This document shows positions 8,465 through 17,800 of a stretch of DNA of 64,000 nucleotides, in pieces. The DNA is from Streptomyces sp. NRRL F-5123. GTDB lineage: Bacteria; Actinomycetota; Actinomycetes; Streptomycetales; Streptomycetaceae. The stretch is from NCBI RefSeq assembly GCF_000721495.1, contig NZ_JOHY01000015.1, positions 57,289-121,288 of the forward strand, given 5' to 3'. Positions within the stretch are counted from its first letter, which is position 1; the number at the start of each line of letters is the position of its first letter. The position numbers and the translations under genes are program-made. The notes beneath the pieces were generated by a model that ran no database searches, had not been told where the DNA came from, and saw only the letters and a list, made by a program, of their open reading frames with translations.

Positions 8465-9826
8465 TCAGACGCCGTGGTCGCCGCCTCCCGGGCACTGGAC
8501 TTCGCTGTTCGAGGACTCCATCAGCCGCGCCACCTTGGGAATGCTCCGGTACGGCCCGAAGGCGGTCCGCAGGCCGGTCAAGGTCTGAAGGGTCAGCGGT
8601 GAGCGGACGAGCGGGTGGAGGCGCAGGAAGCCGTGCCAGTGGCGGCAGGCCGCGTCGACGTGGCCGAGTCCCAGGAGGGCATCGGCGAGTTGGGCGTGGG
8701 TCAGGGCGCGAGCGCGGACCTGCCCGCGGGGGCGGCTGTCCAGGGAGCGTTCCAACGCCTTCGCCGCGTCCGCGGGGTAACCGAGCGTGAGTAGTACGCG
8801 GCCCTGCTGGTAGAGGAGGGCAGCTCGGGAGTAGCTGGTGAAAAGACCTGGAGGGCCCTTCATCCGCTCGTGCTGTTCCTGCGCCAGCCGCAGATCGGAG
8901 AGCGCGTCCTCGCTGCGTCCCGCATTCGCGTTGATGACGGCCTGACCACTGGAAAGAAAGCTGCGGACGGCGCCCGAGCCGAGCCCGTCGGCGTTCTGCA
9001 TTGCGTTGCGGATACGCAGCTCGGCCTGCTCGTTGTGTCCCAGGGCCATGGCCTGTACGGCCATGTGGCGCAGGGCTATCACCCGCGTTTCCTGGTCGCC
9101 GGCCGTCTCGGCGAGATCGGCGGAGCAGCTGTAGTACTGCTGGGCCAGGCCCTCGTAACGGCAATCCGCGCTCATGCGTCCCAGCAAGCAGGCCGCCTGG
9201 CTCGCGCGCCGCAGGGCGGCCCGGTGTTCCCCAGGGCTGGTGACGAGTCCGGTCAGCAGGGGGCCGATGTCGTCGGCGACGTACGCCGCCAGCATCGTAC
9301 GGGCGTGCGCACCTCCGTACTGTGCGGAGAGATCTGCGACGGTCTGGATGACGTCCCCTGACGCACGCTCGGCTCGCTGCGGGGGGAGTCCGTTCCAGCC
9401 GGTCCGGTAGGAGGCGCGAGGAGCGCCGGCCGGCCGAGGCGACGGTACGGGGACGAGGCGGTAGGGCGCCTGGTGGATCTCCACGCGGCGCACGGCGTCG
9501 GCCTCCATCCGGCAGATGCCCAGTAACCGGGTCACTGGATCACGCTCCTGCAGGATCCGGCCCGGGCCGGGCGGCTCGGCGCTCAGGCCGGTGTCCTCCG
9601 CGGTGACGAGTCGACGACAGCGTGCGGTGAGCACTTGCGCCACCAATTCCGCGATGTCACGCCGGGGCTGTGACCCGGCGACCCAGTGTGCGACGGACGT
9701 CCGGTCGTAACGGGTGGTATGGCCCTGCGCCGCCGCGAGCCGGTTGACCCTGTGGGCCAGGGCGGTGCCGCTCAGTTCCGCTTCGGACAACAGGGCCCGC
9801 AGTTTGTCGTTGCGAGGTTTCGGCAC
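8465..9826 (-). CDS. HTH/TPR regulator (NsdA-like)
   Basis: A 453-aa protein. The N-terminal 70 residues form an XRE-like helix-turn-helix (LRALLSEAELSGTALAHRV ... SVAHWVAGSQPRRDIAELV). The rest is alpha-helical with tetratricopeptide-like repeats rich in A, L and G, for example ALRHMAVQAMALGHNEQAEL and DAAKALERSL. This layout matches the Streptomyces regulators related to NsdA, which affect antibiotic production and sporulation. I set the start at GTG 9826 because GGGGGA lies 7 nt upstream; the open frame runs further but with shadow-like sequence. The gene is 205 nt upstream of the methyltransferase on the same strand and may share its transcript or control it. Confidence 0.75.
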   Translation of the reverse strand: MPKPRNDKLRALLSEAELSGTALAHRVNRLAAAQGHTTRYDRTSVAHWVAGSQPRRDIAELVAQVLTARCRRLVTAEDTGLSAEPPGPGRILQERDPVTRLLGICRMEADAVRRVEIHQAPYRLVPVPSPRPAGAPRASYRTGWNGLPPQRAERASGDVIQTVADLSAQYGGAHARTMLAAYVADDIGPLLTGLVTSPGEHRAALRRASQAACLLGRMSADCRYEGLAQQYYSCSADLAETAGDQETRVIALRHMAVQAMALGHNEQAELRIRNAMQNADGLGSGAVRSFLSSGQAVINANAGRSEDALSDLRLAQEQHERMKGPPGLFTSYSRAALLYQQGRVLLTLGYPADAAKALERSLDSRPRGQVRARALTHAQLADALLGLGHVDAACRHWHGFLRLHPLVRSPLTLQTLTGLRTAFGPYRSIPKVARLMESSNSEVQCPGGGDHGV

Positions 9827-9904
9827 GGTGTTTCCCCCGAAGGGTGCGAGCGATGGACGCGGAGTGCACGGCAGGTGCGGGGCCGGTGATGCCGTCGCCG
9901 AGAG

Positions 9905-10203
9905 GCGCCGGACGCCGCTACGGCCACGTGACCTGGCACGCGGTGACGGTGACGCCCGGGCCGACGGCGATGGCCAGTCCGTGCGCCCCGGCCTCGGGCG
10001 GCGCCCGGGGGGATTGCTGCGCCGCGGTGGGCGATCCACGCCATTTCCCGCGCGCCGACCCCGGCGTGCCGGGCCTGCGGCAGGTGCTGCACCCACTCGT
10101 ATTCGCACCCCGTCTCGCGGGACACCAGGACGGGAAACGCGCCGACGGCCCGGACGGCATCCTCCGGTAGATCACCCACCGGGGGCGGTGGGAATCGGGC
10201 CAT
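9905..10203 (-). pseudogene. Carboxymuconolactone decarboxylase-family relic with internal deletion
   Basis: Reading leftward from ATG 10203, the first residues MARFPPPPVGDLPEDAVRAV match the usual start of CMD-family proteins of about 190 aa. They are followed almost at once by SRETGCEYEWVQHLPQARH, which belongs to the motif TG-EYEW-QHxPxAR found about 60 residues further on in intact proteins. The intervening helices are therefore missing, and the downstream part soon becomes an arginine-rich frame without family features. I read this as a gene that lost an internal segment and then decayed. The CMD assignment rests on this one motif plus the N-terminus. Confidence 0.5.
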
Positions 10204-10704
10204 GCCCACCATCCCTTTCCCTGCGTATAAGTCCCTCGGCGCGCCGCGCACCCTTCCATCAAAGCCGCCGCACTCCTCGTGGAACACAGGCGAGCAAAGA
10301 AAAGGTGTGAACACGTCGAAAGGTTGTGTACTTGTGAGTCGCCGCAGCCTCCGGCACCGCACCACACAACCGATGGGACGGGGAGCGAGGGGCCTCCGCC
10401 TGGACCCGCGCGGCCGCCGCCGGGGGTCGGCTGACCGGTACGGGAACGGGGGTAGCCCACTGGCCCCGAGCCCGTTTGGTGCGACGTGTCGGCGACGGGA
10501 ATCGCGCGCACGACCCACTGGGGACAACCCGCAGATGATTTCACCGCCCCGGAGCGACAGGGGACAACTACTGGCCCGTGGAAAAAATGTGCACGTGCTG
10601 CATCGCACCCCATCCGATAGGACCAATGGCACGGCCGTCGCAGTGGCCGGGCACACCGACGTCGACTACAGTCGGCGACGCCCGGTCACGTCACGGAGGA
10701 ATCC
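10204..10704. other. Non-coding stretch upstream of the CMD relic
   Basis: About 500 nt without a convincing gene. It includes AT-richer patches (10210-10330 and 10560-10630) that could hold a promoter for the leftward relic or for the small frame at 10705. No clear repeat or RNA structure was seen. Confidence 0.4.
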
Positions 10705-11049
10705 ATGGAAGACCCCTTTGCATTTGAGGTACTCATTTCCTCTTTCGCCGCACTCCGTCCGGGGCCGGGCCGGAGTCGACCCTCGGCGCGAAGGGCCCAG
10801 CCACCCGTCCAGGACAGCGGCGCCGTCACCGCGGAAACAAGCCCCCGGAGACAGCTGCCGGGGTTCGTCCGGGGCGGCAGCGGCGAAGTAGTCGTCGAGG
10901 GCCGCGTATCGTACGCGCGCCCGGGTTCTCTGACGGAAACGCCGGGCGCGCGGCAGGGCGCGGCCCGGGGTTCACAAGGACGCAAGGGTGCAGGGCGCGG
11001 ACGCCTTTCTCGGCGTCCGGGGCCCTCCAGGGCCATGTCCCGGGTGTGA
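10705..11049 (+). CDS. Small ORF with strong ribosome binding site, unknown
   Basis: A 114-aa frame. ATG 10705 is preceded by GGAGG with a 5-nt spacer, the best ribosome binding site in this region. The first 17 residues (MEDPFAFEVLISSFAAL) are normal in composition and use AT-richer codons. The rest is R/P/G-rich with the look of a random high-GC frame. Either a short peptide is fused to decayed sequence, or this is the start of a gene whose body is lost. No cysteines occur in the core, so a lanthipeptide precursor is unlikely. I do not recognise a family. Confidence 0.3.
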   Translation: MEDPFAFEVLISSFAALRPGPGRSRPSARRAQPPVQDSGAVTAETSPRRQLPGFVRGGSGEVVVEGRVSYARPGSLTETPGARQGAARGSQGRKGAGRGRLSRRPGPSRAMSRV

Positions 11050-11655
11050 ACCGGTCACCGACCACCCACCGGCCCGGGCCGCGGCCCTGGGGAACCGGCA
11101 CGGAAGCGCGCCCTTCAGTCCGCCGGACCACACCCGGTTGCGGCGCGTCGGAGGGGCGGCGTTCGACCGGGGGCTGCTCGTGACGGCCGGCGACGGCTTG
11201 CGAGCTACGGCGGAACGCCTGGCCGACGGGCCGGCGGCCGCCATCCCCGCCGACGGCGCGGCGGACCTGCACGAGCGGTACTCGCCGCCCTTCACACAGA
11301 CCGCCGCGGCGGTCGTCTTCGGCATCCCGGACGAGGACGTCGCGAAGCCGGCCGCGCTGCCGCCCCGGATATTCCAGGCGATCCACCCCAAGAAGACCGC
11401 GCGCGGCGTCGCCGATGCCGATGACGCGTCCCGGACACTGTTCGGCTGCATGCGCGACGCGGTCGGGCAGCATCGTGCCGCTGCTGTACGGGAACGCACT
11501 GGCGTGGGTCGAGGAAGCTCTGCGCTACCGCAGCCCACACGTCAATGAACCGCGACGAGGCGGTCTTCCGCGAAGCCGACACCATTCGAGCCGTCGCGCG
11601 CAGCGGCGCCGCACCACATCGCCTCCGGCGAGGGCATCCACGCCTGCGGCCGTAG
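11050..11655 (+). pseudogene. Cytochrome P450 relic with three frameshifts
   Basis: P450 landmarks appear in the right order in changing frames. Frame 2 has SPPDHTRLRRVGGAAFDRG (the helix C region PPDHTRLRR) and PADGAADLHERYSPPFTQTA up to VVFGIPDEDV. Frame 0 has LAWVEEALRYRSPHVNEPR (the K-helix ExxR: EEALRYR). Frame 1 has NRDEAVFREADTI (usually RDPxxFxxPDxF). Frame 2 again has HHIASGEGIHACG, the haem loop GxGxHxCxG, with the Cys codon at 11645-11647. The I-helix region is shortened. The relic no longer encodes a working enzyme. It lies near the salicylate and methyltransferase genes, so it may be the remainder of a tailoring gene of a lost metabolite cluster. Confidence 0.7.
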
Positions 11656-11709
11656 GTTTTTCCCTCGTGCGGCTTCATCAAACCACTCGAACGAGTGAGT
11701 CGAGAAACT

Positions 11710-11742
11710 TCACAATTCCTTTACGCACTGGCCGAATTGTGA
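11710..11742 (+). promoter_or_regulatory. Inverted repeat upstream of the first RHS gene
   Basis: TCACAATTC, 15-nt spacer, GAATTGTGA: a perfect 9-bp inverted repeat in an AT-rich patch about 95 nt before the chosen ATG at 11837. The spacing places the half-site centres 24 bp apart, as for a dimeric DNA-binding protein. Regulator unknown. Confidence 0.45.
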
Positions 11743-11836
11743 CTGTCCTGTGCGCGACGCTACGGGAAGGATGTGGCTGTTTTCGAGCCGTTGCGGCTCG
11801 GGCCAATTGCCGCGTGAAGGGTGGGGGGAGAGTCCG

Positions 11837-14800
11837 ATGCTGGGTGGGTTACGGACACATCGCTGGGTGGACAGACTTCGAGGGGTTCCATGGGCCCGCA
11901 GCCGGGGGCCGGTGCTGCTGACGGCACTCGCGCTGTCGGTCTCGCTGGTCCCGGGCACCGGGCTCAACGGCTCGCCGCGCACCGAGCCGGTCGCCGCAGT
12001 CGGGTCGGCTCTCGGTGGCTGTGTGCCCGGGACCGCGGCCAAGGCCGAGGAACCGGCCGCGCAGCCGTCGTCGACGACGTGGGTCTCCCCGGACACCGGG
12101 GTGACCAAGCGCGTCGCGAGTGACGGCGCCGAGGTGACGCTCGCCCCCCAGGCGGTGTCCGAACCCACCGAGGTCGGCATCGAGCCGCTCGACGCGACCT
12201 CCCTGCCGGGGCTCGGCGCCGGCATGGACAACGTCACCAAGGGGCCGGAAGGCTACCGCTTCACCCCCACCCCGCACACCTTCGAGACGGACATCACCGT
12301 CTCCCTGCCGTACGACGCCGCCGCACTGAAGAGCGCCGGGCACACCCCGGACGACGTCCGTACCTACTACTTCGACGAGGCCGGCTCCTGCTGGCGGGCG
12401 CTGGAGCGGATCGGCGTCGACCAGGACAAGCAGGTCGTCGTCTCGCGCACCGGCCACTTCACCGACATGGTGAACGCCGTGGTCACCGCCCCCGAGGCCC
12501 CCGAGCAGGTCTCCTCGGACCCCAACCAGATGAACGACATCCAGGCCGCCTCCCCGGTCACCGGAGTGAACCAGATGGCGGCCCCGACCGCCAACGACCA
12601 GGGCGACGCCCGGCTCTCGTACCCGATCGAACTCCCTGACGGGCGGGCCGGCCTGGCGCCGTCGCTGTCGGTGGAGTACACCTCGTCAGGCGCCGAGAGC
12701 TGGCTCGGCACCGGCTGGGACCTGTCCATCCCGTCGATCTCCGTCGAGACCCGCTGGGGCGTGCCGCGCTACGACGCGGCCCGCGAGACCGAGACGTACC
12801 TCATGGGCAGCGACCAGCTGACGCCCACGGCCCACAGCGGGACGCCCGGCCCGCGGAGCACCGGTGACAAGGTCTTCCACGCCCGGGTCGAGGGCGCCTT
12901 CCAGCGCATCGTGCGCACCGGGACCTCGCCGTCCACCTACGGCTGGGAGGTCACCGACAAGTCCGGTGTGCGCTACCTCTACGGTGGCGAGGGCGCCACC
13001 CTCGCCGACGACAGCGGCGACATCTTCTCCTGGGCCCTGCGCGAGGTCATCGACCCGCACGGCAACACCGTGCACTACAGCTACGCCCTGGTCCAGGACA
13101 CGGGTGTGGCGGGCGGCACCGTCGCCGGCCGCGACCTGTACGTCCAGAAGATCGCGTACACCGGGCACGGGGACACCGACGGGCCCTACACGGTGACGTT
13201 CGTCCGCGACCGGGACCTGGGCGAGGCGCGGCGGCCCGACGTGTCGATCGACGCCCGCGGCGGGTTCAAGCGGGTGACCGCCGACCTGCTGCGGCGGATC
13301 GAGGTCCGTTTCCAGGACAAGCCCGTCCGCTCCTACGACCTCACCTACACCACCGGCGCGTTCGACAAGACGCTGCTGAAGTCCATCGCCCAGTCCGGCG
13401 CGGACGGCAAGGAGTTCACCCGCCACCAGTTCGACTACTTCGACGACATCCGCGACGCCAAGGGCGCCTACGACGCGTTCGCCAAGGTCGACTGGACCTC
13501 GCCGGACGACAACGTCCGCAACAGCGCGGTCGACAGCGTGAAGCCGGGGGCCGGTGAGGCGGGCGCCCTGAACGGCAACACCTCCACCAGCGTGGGCGGC
13601 CACCTGTACGTCGGCTACGGCGCCAAGCCCTCCAAGGACGGCTCCGTCGGCGTCAAAGCCGGCTACAGCAACTCCGGTGACGAGGGGCTCATCTCCCTGG
13701 TCGACGTGGACGGCGACGGCCTGCCGGACAAGGTGTTCAAGCACGGCGACGGCTTCGTCTTCCGCAAGAACCTCTCCCGGCCGGGAGGCGAGCCGAGGTT
13801 CTCCCCCACCACCACCCCGCTGCGCAACCTGCCGGGCATCCTCAGCGAGTCCGCCGACTCCCTCACCGTCGGCGTCGAAGCCTACGCGGGTGCTGCGGCG
13901 CAGCTCGACTACGTCGACACCGTGTCCAGCACCCGGCGCTACTTCAGCGACGTCAACGACGACGGCGTCGTGGACCTTGTCGACGGTTCGTCCGTGCGCT
14001 TCGGCCGCGTCGACGCCGACGGCACCGTCGAGTACGGCCCCGCCTCGCAGACCCCGGTGCCGATCGGCACCGGTCAGGTCGACGCGGGCCGGCTGCTGCC
14101 GGACTACGGAGCCGATCGCGAGTGGCGCATCGACTCCTCCCCGCTGGTGGACACGCTGCGCCGGTGGACGGCGCCGTACGACGGCACCGTCAGCGTCACC
14201 GGCACCGTCGCGCTCCAGAAGACCGACGGGCAGCAGCCGGAGTTCTCCCAGCCCGACGGCGTACGTGTCGCCGTGCAGCACGAGGGCACCGAGCTGTGGT
14301 CCCAGACCATCCAGGCGGGCGACGACACCGCGTACACCCCCCACGGCGTCGACGCCATCCAGGTCAAGCGCGGCGACCGCCTCTACTTCCGGGTGGGCTC
14401 CGTCTTCGACGGCGCCGGCGACAACGTCGCCTGGGACCCGACCGTCACCTACACCGGCTTCGAGGCCAACGATGCCAACGGCCTGCCGCTGCAGTCCTAC
14501 ACCGCCTCGGAGGACTTCACCCTCGCCGGCCGCGCCGGCAGCGTCGACGTCCCGGTCGACGGCACCCTCGAGCTGACCGGTGACGTGACGAAGAGCGCCG
14601 CGACCACCGACGACGTCACCGTCCAGATCCTCCAGGCCGGCACCCCGGTGGTCGAGAAGACCGTCGGTGCCGCCGAGACCGGCACCTTCCCGACCGACGC
14701 CACGATCCACGTCACCAAGGGCCAGAAGCTCCAGTGGCGGATCCACTCCGACTCACCGATCGACGTCACCGATCTGGGGTGGGCGCCGCTCGCGAAGTAC

Positions 14801-17800
14801 ACCGAGGCCGCGGGCGTGACCGCGAGCGACGACGCCCAGCCGCTCCAGTTCCGGCCCCCCTACGACATCGACACCTACGTGCCCTCCGGGCCGGGAGGCG
14901 TCCAGCAGCCCGTCACTTCCCCGGGCGGCACCTTCACCGTCACCGCGTCTGTGGCGGCGGCCGAGAACACCACGGGCCGGCTGGTGCTCACCGTCAAGAA
15001 GCAGGGGGCGCTGCTGGCCAAGCAGGCCTTCGACATCGGCGACACGCCCTCCGTCGAGGTGACGGCCCCGGCCGGCGAAGCCCTGTACGCCGACATCACC
15101 GCGGCCACGCCCGAACTCGGCGCGAAGATCCGGAGCGCCGACGTCTCGGTGGGCGGCGCCCCGCCCGTGCCCGCCACCGTGCACGCCCCCACCGCCGAAG
15201 GAGTCTTCGGGCGGCTGTACCGCGGCTGGTCGTACGCCGGCTACAACGGCAACCGCGACCGCGCCACCCAGCCGATCAAGCAGGAGGACCTCACCGAGGA
15301 GAAGCTCAAGGAGAGCCTGCCCTCCGACGTGGACCCGGCTCGGGACCGCGACGCCTTCGAGAACGACCCGACGATCGCCCCGCCCACCGCGGTGCCCTTC
15401 GCCCCGGACACCGAGCACGGCCGCTGGGGCTCCGGGGAGTACACCTGGGTGACGCCCTCCTCGGCCTCCAGCTCGCGGTTCGCCGGCCAGACTATCGGCC
15501 TCCCCACCACCGAGTCCCTTGCGTCGGGGCAAGCCGTGCCCCGCATGTCCCACTCGACCCAGATCTCGCTGACCGGTTCGGTCGGCGGCGGCATCGGCAG
15601 CCTCGGCGGCAGCATCGCCACGGGCACCGCGCGCGGTGATCTCGACTACCTCGACATGAACGGCGACGGTTTCCCCGATGTCGTCGGCGCGGGCGGCATC
15701 CAATACACCGACCCGACCGGCGTCCTCGGCGCCACCCACGGCTCCGTCCCCGACGGGGCGGTGCGCTCCTCCAGCACCCGGAGCGGCAACGCCAGCGCGG
15801 GAAGCGCCGCCCGCACCATCGCCACCGGACGCGGTCAGGCCGCCCCGCCCGGCTGGGGAACCGCCGACACCTCCTCCGCCGGCAACGACATGCCCCCGCT
15901 CGGCATCGGAGGCGACCTCGGCGCCAACCGCGCCGACGCCTCCTACGACCTGATCGACATCAACGGCGACAGCCTGCCCGACCGGGCGTACGAGGACGGC
16001 CGCGTCGCCCTCAACCTCGGCTACCGCTTCGCCGCGCCCGAACCCTGGCCCGGCGGGAAGATCAACGAGGGCGAGGGCTCCAGCGCCGGCCTGAACATCG
16101 GCTTCAACACCGACTTCTACGGCTTCGGCGGCGGCGCCTCCTTCCAGCAGCAGTCGTCCTCCACGAAGAGCTCCCTCGCGGACCTCAACGGTGACGGCCG
16201 CGTCGACCGCGTGTTCGCCGGCAACCCGGTGCGGGTCGCGCTCAACACCGGCTCGGGCTTCGCCGAGCCCGTCCCCTTCAACGGGTCCCTGGACGGGATC
16301 AACGCCGACTCCAACGCCCAGCTCGGCGGCGGCGTCTACGTCACCGTCCCCATCTGCTTCGTCGTCGGCTGCCTGATCATCAACCCGGGCGTCAACCTGT
16401 CCACGGGCGCCTCGCGCGCCGAGCAGATGATCCGCGACATCGACGGTGACGGACTCGCCGACCACCTCGCCTCCGGCAAGGACAACGAGCTGGTCGTCGC
16501 CGTCAACCGCACCGGCCGCACCAACCTGCTCAAGGACGTGACGCGGCCGATGGGTTCGCGCATCGACCTGAGCTACACGCGCGACGGCAACACCTACGAC
16601 CAGCCCGGCTCCCGGTGGCTGCTCACCGGCACCCAGGTCCACGACAACCTGCCCGGCGACGGGCCCGACACCCAGGCGTACTCGTTCTCCTACAAGAACG
16701 GCAAGTACGACCGCCTGGAGCGCGAGTTCCTCGGCTACGGCACGGTCACCAGCACCCAACTGAACGCTGACGGCTCGCCGTACCGGAACACCGTGCGCGA
16801 CTACGACACCCGCAGTCACGCCGCCCGGGGCCTGCTCACGCGCGAAGCGGTCACCGACGCCAAGGGCGCCCTCTTCACCGAAACCCTCAACACCTACGTC
16901 CTGCAGCCGGTGTTCACCGGCTCGGTCTTCCCGCGGCTCGAGCGCACCGAGGCCCGCTGGTACGACGGCCAGGGCGGCGACACCCCGCGCAAGACCACGT
17001 CCACCCAGATGAGCTACGACGACCTCGGCAACCTGGTGCGCAAGATCGACTACGGCGAACCCGGCGCCGCCGACGACGTCGAGACGAGGACCGCCTACAC
17101 CGACTGCACCGACAGCTACATCGTGGGCGTCGGCCGGACGGTGGAGGTCCGCGGTGGCGGCAAGCTGATGCGCTCGCGCGACGCCGAGGTCGACTGCGCT
17201 ACGGGCGACGTCACCCGGTACACCGCGTACCTGGAGGGCGGCGGCCAATCCGTCACCGACCTCGCGTACAACCCGACGGGCACCCTCAAGTCGATCACCT
17301 CGGCCGAGAACGAGAGGGGCCAGCGCTACCGGCGCACCTACACGTACGACGAGCCGACCGGCACCAACGCCACGTCGATCGAGGACAGTTTCGGCTACCG
17401 CTCCACCGCCGACTACGACCTGCGCTTCGGCCTGCAGACCGAGTCCACGGACATCAACGGCCAGAAGACCACGTCCCAGTACGACGCGCAGGGCCGCCTC
17501 ATCGCTACGACCGGCCCGCACGACCAGGACGCCGGACGGCCCACGATCGCCTTCGACTACCACCCGGAGGCGCCCGTCCCGTACGCGGTCACCCGCCACC
17601 TGGACCGGGACGCCACGGGGGCGGTGAAGGACGACACGATCGACACCGTCACCTTCACCGACGCAGTGGGCCGCGTCGTCCAGACGAAGAAGGACGCCAC
17701 CGTCGACGGCAAGGACGTGATGACCGTCTCCGGCCGTGTCGTCTTCGACGCGCTGGGCCGCACGGTCGAGCAGTACTACCCCGTCACCGAGCCCAAGGGT

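Noticed and set aside
8055..9164. A 369-residue minus-strand frame overlapping the TPR regulator and methyltransferase
   Set aside because: Out of frame with both supported genes and of low-complexity R/P/T composition.
10705..11049. A lanthipeptide or other RiPP precursor
   Set aside because: No Cys or suitable core residues in frame, and no modifying enzyme nearby apart from an ordinary methyltransferase.
12686..14746. A 686-residue minus-strand frame
   Set aside because: Shadow of the first RHS gene.
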